Assembly (NCBI RefSeq): GCF_900112865.1
Contig: NZ_FONH01000013.1
Span: forward strand, 1 to 64,000
Source: Dyella marensis
GTDB taxonomy: Bacteria > Pseudomonadota > Gammaproteobacteria > Xanthomonadales > Rhodanobacteraceae
Length of the DNA: 64,000 bases
Direction: 5' to 3'
Part shown: in pieces, positions 37,652-46,473 of the stretch
How positions within the stretch are numbered: position 1 is the first letter of the stretch
How the letters are laid out: each line of letters begins with the position of its first letter
Program-made: the position numbers and the translations under genes
The notes under the pieces: generated by a model
What the model was told of the DNA's origin: nothing
Database searches by the model: none
What the model saw: only the letters and a program-made list of their open reading frames with translations

Positions 37652-38569
37652 ATGAGCCCTCACGCCATGAAGAAGTCCGATCTCATCGCCCTGTTGTCGC
37701 TCGGTGCCCTGTGGGGCGCGTCGTTCCTGTTCATGCGCATGGGCGCGGACCAGTTCGGCGGCATGGCGCTGGCCGGGCTGCGCGCGATCGGCGCGGCGCT
37801 GTGCTCGCTGCCGCTGCTGGCCTCGCGCGAGCGGCTGGCGGAGATGCGCCGGCACTGGCGGCCGATCGCGGTGGTGGGCATGAGCAATTCGGCGCTGCCA
37901 TTCGTGCTGTTCTCCTACGCGGCGACCAGCCTGCCCGCCGGCGTGTCGGCGATCTCCGACGCGATCGGGCCGCTGCTGGTGGCCTTGTCGGGCTGGCTGT
38001 GGCTGGGCGAGAAGCTGGACGGCGCGCGCACCGCGGGCCTGATGGTGGGTTTCGCCGGCGTGGTGTGGCTGATCGCCGGCAGCATCGGCTTCGGCCATGG
38101 CGGCGGCTCGGCCTGGGCCATGGCCGCCTGCGTGGGCGCCAATGTCTGCTACGCGTTCGGCGCGCACTACGGCCAGCGCCGGCTGCGCGGCGTGTCGCCG
38201 CTGCCGGTGGCCACCGGCAGCCAGCTCGCCGCCGCCGCGGCGTTGCTGCCGCTCACCGTGTGGCTGTGGCCGGCGAAGATGCCCGGCGCGCAGGCCTGGT
38301 TCGCCATGTTCGGCCTGGCCGCGGCCTGCACCTCGCTGGCCTACGTGCTGTTCTACCGGCTGATGGCACGCGTCGGCTCCACCCGCACGCTGGCGGTGCT
38401 GTACCTGATCCCGGTGTTCGGCGCGCTGTGGGGCCTGATGTTCCTGGGCGAGCCGATCACTTTGGCCATGGCCGGCGGCTGCGCGGTGATCCTGCTCGGT
38501 GTCGCGCTGACCACGGGACTGATCCGCCCGCGCACCATCCCGGCCGCCACCGCGCCGGAACAAGCCTGA
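37652..38569 (+). CDS. EamA/DMT-superfamily transporter
   Basis: A 305-residue polytopic inner-membrane protein with ten predicted helices in two EamA repeats (first beginning LLSLGALWGASFLFMRMGAD, second about residue 150 onwards). This is the drug/metabolite transporter pattern of RhaT/YdcZ-like exporters. The ATG at 37652 is assumed; 37667 (MKKSDLIAL) is equally possible. No strong ribosome site is visible. Substrate unknown. It follows repeat C on the same strand as dsbD, 101 bases upstream of it. Confidence 0.9.
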   Translation: MSPHAMKKSDLIALLSLGALWGASFLFMRMGADQFGGMALAGLRAIGAALCSLPLLASRERLAEMRRHWRPIAVVGMSNSALPFVLFSYAATSLPAGVSAISDAIGPLLVALSGWLWLGEKLDGARTAGLMVGFAGVVWLIAGSIGFGHGGGSAWAMAACVGANVCYAFGAHYGQRRLRGVSPLPVATGSQLAAAAALLPLTVWLWPAKMPGAQAWFAMFGLAAACTSLAYVLFYRLMARVGSTRTLAVLYLIPVFGALWGLMFLGEPITLAMAGGCAVILLGVALTTGLIRPRTIPAATAPEQA

Positions 38570-38670
38570 CGCCCCGACTGTCCACCCAACCGGCGCCTCG
38601 CAGGCCGGCTGCGCCATAATTCGAGATCGCCCGCGTCCCCACGCCGGGCACTCCCTTCGCTGGAGCCGCA

Positions 38671-40863
38671 ATGCAACCGATCTGCTTGAATCGTCCGACG
38701 GCGCGCTTCATCGCCCTGGCCTGGCTGCTGTTGGCACTGCTGCTGTCCGGCATCTCCAGCGCCTGGGCGCAGGACGACGACAACATCCTGCCGGTGACCG
38801 AGGCCTACAAGCTGAAGGCCGACGCCTCCACGCCCGGTGTCGTGAAACTGCACTGGGACATCGCGCCGGACTACTACCTCTATCGCGGGCGCATGAAGTT
38901 CACCGGCGCCGACGGCGTCACCGCCGGCGAAGCCAGGCTGCCCGACGGCGCCAGGCATCACGACGAATACCTCGGCGACGTGGAGATCTATCACCACGAA
39001 GTCGACGCGACCGTGCCCTACACCGTCGCCCCCGGCACGCAGCGGCTGAAGCTCGCCGTGCGCTACCAGGGCTGCCACGAAGTGGAGCCGAAGATCTGCT
39101 ATCCGCCGCATACCGAGCAGCTCGACCTGCCGCTGCCGGCGGGTGCCGCACAGGCCGATGCGGCCGCGCCGCAGACGCTCGGCGCCGCGCTGGCGCAGAT
39201 CGGCGGCACTTCGCCGTCCACCGCCGCGCCCGGCACCGACGCCGCACCGCTGCCGGCCGAGCAGGCCTTCCGCTTCGAAGCCCTGGCCAGCAAGCCGAAC
39301 CAACTGCTGCTGCGCTGGACCATGCCCAAGGGCTATTACCTGTATCGCGACCAGACCTCGCTGCATCTCAATGCCGCGGGCCTGAAGCTCGGCCAGCCGC
39401 AGTGGCCGCAGGGCACCGTCAAGCAGGATCCGCACTTCGGCAAGGTCACCGTGTACTTCGACCAAGTCGAGCTGCCGGTGGCGATCCAGGGCGATCTCGC
39501 CGGCCGCAGGCAGGTTGCGATCGAGGCCAGCTTCCAGGGTTGCCAGGACGGCGGCCTGTGCTATCCGCTGATGACCCGCGCGGTGGACGTGGACCTGGCC
39601 GGCGGCACCACCGCGGTCGGCCAGGCCGCGGCCGGCCCGGCGCCGGAAACGCGCCCCGCCGCCGAACTGGAAGTCAGCCTGTGGGCCGCGCTGCTGCTCG
39701 CCCTGGGCGGCGGCCTGGTGCTGAACCTGATGCCCTGCGTATTGCCGGTGTTGTCGATCAAGGCGGTCGGCCTGATCGAAAGCGGCGAGAGCCCCGCGCA
39801 TCGCCGCCGCCATGCGCTGGCCTATACCGCCGGCGTGCTGGTCAGCTTCGTCGTGCTGGGCCTGGTGATCCTGTCGCTGAAGGCGGCGTGGGGCGCGCAG
39901 CTGCAGCGGCCACTGGTGGTCGCCGCGCTGTCGCTGGTGATGCTGGCGGTGGCGCTGTCGATGTCCGGCGTGGTGCAGTTCGGCGCCTCGCTGGGCAATG
40001 CCGGCAGCGGGCTGGCCAGCCGGGCGGGCCTGGCTGGCGACTTCTTCACCGGCGTGCTCGCGGTGGTGGTGGCCAGTCCCTGCACCGCGCCGTTCATGGG
40101 CAGCGCGCTGGCCTATGCGCTGGCCGCGCCCACCGCGCAGGCGATGCTGGTGTTCGTCATGCTGGGGCTGGGCCTGGCCCTGCCCTTCCTCGCCGTGGGT
40201 TACGTGCCGGCGCTGGCGCGCCTGCTGCCGCGGCCCGGCGCCTGGATGGAAACGCTCAAGCAGGTGCTGGCCTTCCCGATGTATCTGGCGGCGGTGTGGC
40301 TGGCCTGGGTGCTGGCCAACCAGCGCGGCGCCGATGCGGTCGGCCTGCTGCTGGTGGCCGGCGTGATGCTGGCGATGGCGCTGTGGTGGTTCGAGCGCAG
40401 CCGCTATCGCAGCGCGGGCGCGCGCAGCCTGGCGGTGCTGCCGCTGCTGCTGGGGCTGGCGCCGCTGTATTACCTGGCGCATCTGCCGCCCCCGGTCGCC
40501 GCCGCCAGCGCCGCCGAGGGCACCGTCGCCTTCACCCCGGCCAAGCTCGCCGAGCTGCGCAAGGCCGGCACCCCGGTCTTCGTCGACATGACCGCCGACT
40601 GGTGCATCACCTGCAAGGCCAATGAGCACGCGGTGCTGGCCACCGACGCCTTCCGCGACCTGCTCAAGCGCACCGGCGCGGTCTATATGAAGGGCGACTG
40701 GACCAACGAGGACCCGGACATCACCGCCTTCCTGCAGCAGTACCACACCCCCGGCGTGCCGCTGTACGTGGTGTTCCCCAAGCACGGCGGCGACGGCCGC
40801 AAGCTGCCGACGGTGCTGACCTCCTCGCTGGTCGAGCAAGCGCTGACCGAGGCGGCGAAGTAA
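38671..40863 (+). CDS. dsbD: Thiol:disulfide interchange protein DsbD with duplicated N-terminal domain
   Basis: DsbD carries electrons from cytoplasmic thioredoxin to periplasmic DsbC, CcmG and others. This one is 730 residues, about 165 longer than the E. coli protein. After a signal peptide there are two alpha-type domains, each with a redox Cys pair: GCHEVEPKIC near residue 132 and GCQDGGLC near 289. Eight membrane helices (about 335-610) carry the conserved LMPCVLP and SPCTAPF cysteines. The C-terminal thioredoxin domain has WCITCK near 645. Its TAA overlaps the next gene by one base. Confidence 0.95.
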   Translation: MQPICLNRPTARFIALAWLLLALLLSGISSAWAQDDDNILPVTEAYKLKADASTPGVVKLHWDIAPDYYLYRGRMKFTGADGVTAGEARLPDGARHHDEYLGDVEIYHHEVDATVPYTVAPGTQRLKLAVRYQGCHEVEPKICYPPHTEQLDLPLPAGAAQADAAAPQTLGAALAQIGGTSPSTAAPGTDAAPLPAEQAFRFEALASKPNQLLLRWTMPKGYYLYRDQTSLHLNAAGLKLGQPQWPQGTVKQDPHFGKVTVYFDQVELPVAIQGDLAGRRQVAIEASFQGCQDGGLCYPLMTRAVDVDLAGGTTAVGQAAAGPAPETRPAAELEVSLWAALLLALGGGLVLNLMPCVLPVLSIKAVGLIESGESPAHRRRHALAYTAGVLVSFVVLGLVILSLKAAWGAQLQRPLVVAALSLVMLAVALSMSGVVQFGASLGNAGSGLASRAGLAGDFFTGVLAVVVASPCTAPFMGSALAYALAAPTAQAMLVFVMLGLGLALPFLAVGYVPALARLLPRPGAWMETLKQVLAFPMYLAAVWLAWVLANQRGADAVGLLLVAGVMLAMALWWFERSRYRSAGARSLAVLPLLLGLAPLYYLAHLPPPVAAASAAEGTVAFTPAKLAELRKAGTPVFVDMTADWCITCKANEHAVLATDAFRDLLKRTGAVYMKGDWTNEDPDITAFLQQYHTPGVPLYVVFPKHGGDGRKLPTVLTSSLVEQALTEAAK

Positions 40864-41408
40864 TGCTCAGCCGCGGCAACTGGCTGATCCTCGGCGCGGC
40901 GGTGCTGGTCGCCGCGCTGGGCGGCTGGCTGCAGCACGCCAGCCGGCAGGCCCGCGCACCGGCGGGGGTGCAGGTGGCGAACGTCGGCGACGTCCGCCCG
41001 GACCTGGCCTTGCCCGGCCTGGACGGCAAGGAGCACCGCCTGTCCGACTTCCATGGCCGCCGCGTGCTGCTCAATTTCTGGGCCAGCTGGTGCGGCCCCT
41101 GCCTGGACGAGATGCCGGCGCTGGCCAGGGCGCAGGCGAAATTCGGCGAACAGGGCGCGATCGTCGTCGGCATTGCCATGGACGAGCCGGCGCGGGCACG
41201 CGAGTTCCTGGCCGCCCATCCGGTGGGCTATCCGATCCTGCTGGGTCGGCTGGACAGTCCCAGCACTTCGCTGCGGCTGGGCAACGTCGGCGAAGTGCTG
41301 CCGTACAGCGTGCTGCTGGACGGCAACGGCCGCATCCTCGACGTCCGCCGCGGCGCCCTGGACACGGCGACGCTGGAACGCTGGCTGGCGCCGCCGGCCG
41401 CGCCCTGA
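40863..41408 (+). CDS. TlpA/ResA-type thioredoxin-fold protein
   Basis: A 181-residue membrane-anchored periplasmic thioredoxin. An uncleaved N-terminal helix (about 7-22) is followed by a TlpA domain with NFWASWCGPCLDEMP near residue 75. It overlaps the dsbD stop codon (TAATG), so the two are coupled, and it is a natural electron acceptor for DsbD. Possible clients are cytochrome c maturation or other exported thiol proteins; inference only. Confidence 0.93.
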   Translation: MLSRGNWLILGAAVLVAALGGWLQHASRQARAPAGVQVANVGDVRPDLALPGLDGKEHRLSDFHGRRVLLNFWASWCGPCLDEMPALARAQAKFGEQGAIVVGIAMDEPARAREFLAAHPVGYPILLGRLDSPSTSLRLGNVGEVLPYSVLLDGNGRILDVRRGALDTATLERWLAPPAAP

Positions 41409-41559
41409 GGCCATTCCGGCAGCCATACGGCCTCGCACGGTTTAACGCGAACTTCTCCGCCGAACATCGCCGATCTGCGCCGAACTGGACAACATTGCCG
41501 ACTGCGCGCACACTCCCGCCGGTCGCCGGGCCCTGCCCGGTCCCGTTGAAGGTTTCGGC

Positions 41560-42009
41560 GTGGCGAAGATCCTGGTTCTGCACGGACCCAATCTCAATCT
41601 GCTGGGCGCGCGCGAGCCGGAGATCTACGGCCACACCACCCTGGCCGACATCAACGCCGCCCTTGCCGCCCGCGCCCGCGAGGCCGGCCACGAACTGGCC
41701 TGGTACCAGTCCAACGCCGAGCACGAGCTGATCGGCCGCATCCACCAGGCCCGCGACGAGCAGGTGGCGACGATCCTGTTCAACCCCGGCGCCTTCACCC
41801 ATACCAGCATCGCGCTGCGCGACGCGCTGGCGGCGGTGGCGATCCCGTTCGTCGAGGTGCACCTGTCCAATGTGCATGCGCGCGAACCGTTCCGCCGCCA
41901 CTCCTACCTGGCGGACATCGCGGTCGGCGTGATCTGCGGCTTCGGCCCGGACAGCTACCGGCTGGCCCTGGAAGCGGCCCTGAGCCGCCTGGAGCGGACG
42001 GCCGCCTGA
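41560..42009 (+). CDS. aroQ: Type II 3-dehydroquinate dehydratase
   Basis: AroQ converts 3-dehydroquinate to 3-dehydroshikimate in the shikimate pathway, as a cytoplasmic dodecamer. The 149-residue length is typical. Motifs are [18 protein letters not shown] with the catalytic Tyr, [17 protein letters not shown], and [14 protein letters not shown] with the catalytic His. The start is a GTG at 41560. It opens the aroQ-accB-accC string that is conserved in many gammaproteobacteria. Confidence 0.98.
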   Translation: MAKILVLHGPNLNLLGAREPEIYGHTTLADINAALAARAREAGHELAWYQSNAEHELIGRIHQARDEQVATILFNPGAFTHTSIALRDALAAVAIPFVEVHLSNVHAREPFRRHSYLADIAVGVICGFGPDSYRLALEAALSRLERTAA

Positions 42010-42072
42010 GCCGCCCGCCAAAAGATTTCCCTTCCCTGCCGCCGTGGCGGCACCAACGAAAAGGTTTGTCCG

Positions 42073-42531
42073 ATGGACCTGCGCAAGATCAAGAAACTGA
42101 TCGACCTGCTCGAGGAATCCAACCTCGCCGAGCTCGAGATCAAGGAGGGCGAGGAAGTCGTGCGCCTCTCGCGCGTGCCCAAGGGAACCGTGAACGTCGC
42201 CGCCGCACCGGTCATGGCGCCCGTGATGCAGGCGCCCGCTCCGGTCGCCGCCCCGGCCCCCGCCGCCGAAGCCGCCCCCGCCAGCACGCTGCCGGCCGGC
42301 CACGTGGTGAAGGCGCCGATGGTCGGCACGTTCTACGCCTCGGCCACCCCCGGCGCGGCCGCCTTCGTCAAGGTCGGCCAGCAGGTCAAGGCCGGCGAGA
42401 CGCTGGGCATCATCGAAGCGATGAAGATGTTCAACCAGATCGAGGCCGACGTGGCCGGCACCGTGCAGGCCATCCTGGTCGACAACGGCCAGCCGGTGGA
42501 ATTCGACCAGCCCATGTTCGTGATCGCCTGA
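42073..42531 (+). CDS. accB: Biotin carboxyl carrier protein of acetyl-CoA carboxylase
   Basis: AccB carries the biotin that shuttles CO2 between the AccC and AccAD parts of acetyl-CoA carboxylase, the first step of fatty-acid synthesis. It has 152 residues: an N-terminal [20 protein letters not shown] helix region, a Pro/Ala-rich linker (43-72) and the biotinyl domain with EAMKM, biotinylated lysine 118. The stop codon is followed six bases later by the inverted-repeat cassette that separates it from accC. Confidence 0.98.
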   Translation: MDLRKIKKLIDLLEESNLAELEIKEGEEVVRLSRVPKGTVNVAAAPVMAPVMQAPAPVAAPAPAAEAAPASTLPAGHVVKAPMVGTFYASATPGAAAFVKVGQQVKAGETLGIIEAMKMFNQIEADVAGTVQAILVDNGQPVEFDQPMFVIA

Positions 42532-42537
42532 AAGGTG

Positions 42538-42966
42538 GGGAATAGGGAATCGTGAATAGGGAATCGGCGAAGCGGCCACATGAAGACCTGACGGTCTGGC
42601 AGCAAGCCATGTCGCTTGTGGAGCAGGTCTATGCCTGCTCTTCCAAGTTTCCCGATTCCGAGCGGTTTGGTTTGACTGCGCAGCTAAGGCGCGCCGCCAT
42701 CAGCGTCCCTTCGAATATCGCCGAGGGTGCTGCTCGACGCTCGACTCCTGAATACCTTCGCTTTCTTTCGATTGCGCGTGGCTCGTTGTCCGAGCTCGAT
42801 ACCCAACTTCAAATTGCGTATCGGCTCGGTTACAGCGAGTTTCCACCAGAAATCAAGACACGTATCGACGATGTCTTCGCCATGCTGACGGGCCTCATGA
42901 ACGCACTTCAAGCCCGCGAAGCGACGCGATGATGCGCCTATTCCCTATTCCCGACTCCCTATTCCC
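42538..42966. mobile_element. Inverted-repeat cassette carrying an S23/IVP gene, between accB and accC
   Basis: A 429-bp unit bounded by 32-base terminal inverted repeats (42538-42569 and 42935-42966) that match at 29 of 32 positions. Each repeat is built from two gggaataggga-type units. The only gene inside is the four-helix-bundle gene at 42552-42932. The left end lies six bases after the accB stop and the right end touches the accC ATG. No target-site duplication is obvious and no transposase is encoded. Mobility is inferred from structure and position; similar repeat-flanked S23 genes are familiar in related genomes. Confidence 0.75.
42552..42932 (+). CDS. S23/IVP-family four-helix-bundle protein
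   Basis: A 126-residue protein of the 23S rRNA intervening-sequence (S23/IVP, four helix bundle) family. Diagnostic parts are [19 protein letters not shown] at the start, [20 protein letters not shown] near residue 40 and [20 protein letters not shown] near 68. Family members are encoded within 23S rRNA intervening sequences and resemble Avd of diversity-generating retroelements, but their function is unresolved. The start is a GTG inside the left terminal repeat, with agggaat as a possible ribosome site. Codon choice is less GC-rich than in accB or accC (many t/a third positions), suggesting separate origin. Confidence 0.92.
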   Translation: MNRESAKRPHEDLTVWQQAMSLVEQVYACSSKFPDSERFGLTAQLRRAAISVPSNIAEGAARRSTPEYLRFLSIARGSLSELDTQLQIAYRLGYSEFPPEIKTRIDDVFAMLTGLMNALQAREATR

Positions 42967-44343
42967 ATGCCCTTATTAGAGAAAGTCGTCATCGCCAACC
43001 GGGGGGAGATCGCGCTGCGCGTGCTGCGCGCCTGCCATAGCCTCGGCATCAAGACGGTCGCGGTGCATTCCACCGCGGACCGCAACCTCAAGCACGTCGG
43101 CCTGGCCGACGAATCGATCTGCATCGGCCCGGCGCCGTCGGTCGACAGCTACCTCAACATCCCGCGCATCATCGCCGCGGCCGAGATCACCGACGCCCAG
43201 GCGATCCATCCGGGCTACGGCTTCCTGTCCGAACGCGCCGACTTCGCCGAGCAGGTGGAACAGTCCGGCTTCATCTTCATCGGCCCGACCGCGGACGTGA
43301 TCCGCCTGATGGGCGACAAGGTCGAAGCGATCCGCGCCATGAAGGCCGCGGGCGTGCCCTGCGTGCCCGGCTCCGGCGGCCCGCTCGGCGACGAAGTGGA
43401 CGAGAACATCCGCATCGCGCGCGAGATCGGCTACCCGGTGATCATCAAGGCCGCCGGCGGCGGCGGCGGCCGCGGCATGCGCGTGGTGCGCACCGAGGCA
43501 CACCTGGGCAACGCCATCACCATGACCAAGCAGGAGGCCAAGGCGGCCTTCGGCAACGATCAGGTGTACATGGAGAAATTCCTGGAGAATCCGCGCCACG
43601 TGGAGATCCAGGTGCTGGCCGACGGCCAGGGCCACGCCATCCACCTGGGCGAACGCGACTGCTCGATGCAGCGCCGCCACCAGAAGGTCGTCGAAGAAGC
43701 ACCCGCGCCGGGGATCACGCCGGAACTGCGCGAGCAGATCGGCAAGGTCTGCGTCGACGCCTGCCTGCGCATCGGCTACCGCGGCGCCGGCACCTTCGAG
43801 TTCCTGTTCGAGAACGGCCGCTTCTACTTCATCGAGATGAACACCCGCATCCAGGTGGAGCATCCGGTGACCGAGCTGATCACCGGCATCGACCTGGTGC
43901 GCGAGCAGCTGCTGATCGCCGGCGGCGAGAAGCTGTCGATCCGCCAGGAAGACATCAAGATCCACGGCCACGCGATCGAGTGCCGCATCAATGCCGAGGA
44001 TCCGGACAGCTTCCTGCCCTCGCCCGGCACCGTGAAGCGCTTCGAAGCGCCGGGCGGCCCCGGCGTGCGCGTCGACACGCACCTGTACGACGGCTACAAG
44101 ATCCCGCCGAACTACGATTCGATGATCGGCAAGCTGATCGTGCACGGCCCGGACCGCGAGACCGCCATCGCGCGCATGCGCCTGGCCCTGGCCGAGACGG
44201 TGATCGAAGGGGTGAAGTGCAACATCCCGCTGCAGCAGCGCATCATGGCCGACGTCGGCTTCCAGCACGGTGGACAGAACATCCACTATCTGGAGAAGCG
44301 CATGGCCGAGCAGAAAGAACAGGCACACCCGCCGGCGCACTGA
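42967..44343 (+). CDS. accC: Biotin carboxylase subunit of acetyl-CoA carboxylase
   Basis: AccC uses ATP and bicarbonate to carboxylate the biotin of AccB. The 458 residues include the N-terminal [20 protein letters not shown], the glycine-rich ATP-grasp loop [13 protein letters not shown] near 163, the [15 protein letters not shown] region near 235 and [14 protein letters not shown] near 290. The start codon directly abuts the right repeat of the S23 cassette, and the 25 bases upstream contain no purine-rich ribosome site. Translation may rely on coupling or on structure. Essential pathway. Confidence 0.98.
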   Translation: MPLLEKVVIANRGEIALRVLRACHSLGIKTVAVHSTADRNLKHVGLADESICIGPAPSVDSYLNIPRIIAAAEITDAQAIHPGYGFLSERADFAEQVEQSGFIFIGPTADVIRLMGDKVEAIRAMKAAGVPCVPGSGGPLGDEVDENIRIAREIGYPVIIKAAGGGGGRGMRVVRTEAHLGNAITMTKQEAKAAFGNDQVYMEKFLENPRHVEIQVLADGQGHAIHLGERDCSMQRRHQKVVEEAPAPGITPELREQIGKVCVDACLRIGYRGAGTFEFLFENGRFYFIEMNTRIQVEHPVTELITGIDLVREQLLIAGGEKLSIRQEDIKIHGHAIECRINAEDPDSFLPSPGTVKRFEAPGGPGVRVDTHLYDGYKIPPNYDSMIGKLIVHGPDRETAIARMRLALAETVIEGVKCNIPLQQRIMADVGFQHGGQNIHYLEKRMAEQKEQAHPPAH

Positions 44344-44468
44344 CGGGCGTTTGTCTCGAAGCGGGGACGCAGGTTGTCCGACTTGCGTCCCCGCTGTCGT
44401 TTTCCGGCCCCGCCGCCTGCCTATACTCGGCACCTGCGGCCGCGCGGCCTTCCATTGCGTTGCGATCC

Positions 44469-45371
44469 ATGCCCTTTCTCGAACTGACCCTCACCATCCG
44501 CTCCGAACAACAGCCACGCGTGGAAGAAGCGCTGGAGGACATCGGTGCGCTGTCCGTGACACTGCAGGACGCCGATGCGGAAACGCCGGACGAGCAGGCG
44601 ATCTTCGAGCCGGGCGTGGGCGAGCTGCCGCTGTGGCCGACCATCACCTTGAACGCGCTGTTCGATGAGCACACCGACCGGCGCGGCCTCACCGAAGCAC
44701 TGGGCGAACTGCTGCCCTGGCTGGAACCGGACCAGGTGCAATACCGCGATATCGCCGACCAGGACTGGGAACGCGCATGGATGGACACGTTCAAGCCGAT
44801 GCAGTTCGGCCGCCGGCTGTGGATCTATCCGTGGAACATCGAACCGCCGGCGGATGACGACGCGGTGGTGGTGCGCCTGGATCCGGGCCTGGCCTTCGGC
44901 AGCGGCACCCATCCCACCACGGCGCTGTGCCTGGAATGGCTCGATGCGCAGGCGTTGCAGGGACGCAGCGTGATCGATTACGGCTGCGGCTCGGGCATTC
45001 TCGCCATCGCCGCGCTCAAGCTCGGCGCCGCCAGCGCGGTGGGCGTGGACAACGACCCGCAGGCGCTGACTGCCTCCGCCGACAATGCGGAACGCAACGA
45101 AGTCGCCGAGCGGCTGGCTTTGTTCCTGCCCGAAGATCACGACGTCGAGCCCGCCGACGTGTTCGTCGCCAACATCCTGGCCGGTCCGCTGGCGGAACTC
45201 GCGCCCACCTTCGCCGCAGCCGCCAGGCCCGGCGCGCCGTTTGCCATCTCCGGCATTCTCAAGGGCCAGGAAGACGAACTGCTCGAGCGCTATGCCGAAT
45301 GGTTCGAGGAACTGCGCGCGGATACGCGCGAGGACTGGGTGCGCATCAGCGGACGCCGGCGTCAAGCGTAA
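44469..45371 (+). CDS. prmA: Ribosomal protein L11 methyltransferase
   Basis: PrmA trimethylates ribosomal protein L11. The 300-residue protein has the substrate-recognition N-terminal domain (MPFLELTLTIRSEQQPRVEE) and a methyltransferase domain with LDPGLAFGSGTHPTTALCLE near residue 138, motif I VIDYGCGSGILAIAALKLG near 168 and VFVANILAGPLAELAP near 230 (NxLA type). The ATG at 44469 gives the usual length. It follows accC as in many gammaproteobacteria. Confidence 0.97.
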   Translation: MPFLELTLTIRSEQQPRVEEALEDIGALSVTLQDADAETPDEQAIFEPGVGELPLWPTITLNALFDEHTDRRGLTEALGELLPWLEPDQVQYRDIADQDWERAWMDTFKPMQFGRRLWIYPWNIEPPADDDAVVVRLDPGLAFGSGTHPTTALCLEWLDAQALQGRSVIDYGCGSGILAIAALKLGAASAVGVDNDPQALTASADNAERNEVAERLALFLPEDHDVEPADVFVANILAGPLAELAPTFAAAARPGAPFAISGILKGQEDELLERYAEWFEELRADTREDWVRISGRRRQA

Positions 45372-45478
45372 GCACGCGGCGTGAACGCAGCGCCAAAGCG
45401 CCGACGGCGTTGCACATTCGTCCGAGTTTTTTGCTTTTGCCCTTTACAGGCCGCCGCGCGACCGACTCTACTTATCCG

Positions 45479-46276
45479 ATGTACGCCCAATGCCCCGACT
45501 GCCTGACCGTGTTCTCGATGGACACGGAGACCCTTGCGCAGGCGCGCGGCCATGTCGTGTGCGGGCATTGCCAGGCCGAGTTCGACGCGCTGGACAGCCT
45601 GAGCGGCCAGCTGCCGCCCGAACCGTTCCAGCGGCTGCCGGCGCGCATGCGCGCCGGTGCGCTGCTGCCGCGGGTGGAATCGGCGGTGTACCGGCCGCGG
45701 CCCGAGCAACCGGCCTTCGCGGCCGAACCCGCCGCGACAGGGTCCGGCGAAGACTTCTCCCAGCTGACGTTCTCGCCGCGCTTCGCGCGCGAAGCGCGGC
45801 GCGGCGGTGCGCGGCGCTGGCCGTGGCTGGTGGCGTGCCTGATCCTGCTGCTGCTGCTGTGCGCGCAGCTGGCCTGGGCCAAGCGCGACGACCTGGTGGC
45901 CGACACCACCGCCGGTCCCTGGCTGCGCCAGCTCTGCGCCGGCCTCGGCTGCGAGCTGCCGCTGGTGCAGGACACCCGGCGCCTGCATCTGCTGGCCCGC
46001 GATGTGCAGGCCCATCCCTCCGTGCCTGGCGCGCTGCTGATCAGCGCCACCGTGCGCAACGACGCGGCGTTCGACCAGCCCTGGCCGGTCGTGGTGGTGA
46101 CCTTGTCCGACGTCGACGGCAAGCGCCTCGCCATGCGCCGCCTGCGTCCATCCGAATACCTCGGCGACGGCACCACCTCGGCGCACGGCCTGCCGGCCGG
46201 CGGCAACGCCGCCCTGGTGCTGGAAGTGGAAGACCCGGGCAACAAGGCCGTGGCGTTCGAGATCGGCTTCGAGTAA
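45479..46276 (+). CDS. Zinc-ribbon DUF3426 membrane protein
   Basis: A 265-residue protein. The N-terminal MJ0042-type zinc ribbon has CPDC and CGHC (Cys 5, 8, 28, 31). A linker and one membrane helix (about 113-133, WPWLVACLILLLLLCAQLAW) follow, then a periplasmic DUF3426 domain with CAGLGCELP and LLISATVRNDAAFDQPWP. This family regularly sits between prmA and fis in gammaproteobacteria; its function is unknown. The zinc ribbon would be cytoplasmic, suggesting signalling across the membrane, but that is speculation. Confidence 0.92.
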   Translation: MYAQCPDCLTVFSMDTETLAQARGHVVCGHCQAEFDALDSLSGQLPPEPFQRLPARMRAGALLPRVESAVYRPRPEQPAFAAEPAATGSGEDFSQLTFSPRFAREARRGGARRWPWLVACLILLLLLCAQLAWAKRDDLVADTTAGPWLRQLCAGLGCELPLVQDTRRLHLLARDVQAHPSVPGALLISATVRNDAAFDQPWPVVVVTLSDVDGKRLAMRRLRPSEYLGDGTTSAHGLPAGGNAALVLEVEDPGNKAVAFEIGFE

Positions 46277-46473
46277 GCCGGCTCGAACGGAGCTCGTCCG
46301 AATGAACCGGACGGATTCCTAAGAAACTCGCTACTTAAAATTCTTGGGACACAGGGGTAAACTCTCACCCCTTCGACTGCTGCAACCGGCGTTCCATGCG
46401 AGCCGCCGCCCGCGGTACCAGCCAAAGCAACATGTGGTGACCCATGCAGTCGCCGCGAAGTCATGTGAGGGAG

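Noticed and set aside
42538..42966. The accB-accC cassette as a standard insertion sequence or retroelement
   Set aside because: No transposase, reverse transcriptase or target duplication is visible. The only gene is an S23-type four-helix protein, so I report it as an inverted-repeat cassette of unknown mobility.
46344..46473. An upstream extension of the GNAT or Fis reading frames
   Set aside because: The extension has poor codon structure, while the ATG at 46474 with gaggga gives the standard Fis length and the ATG at 46800 gives the standard GNAT length.
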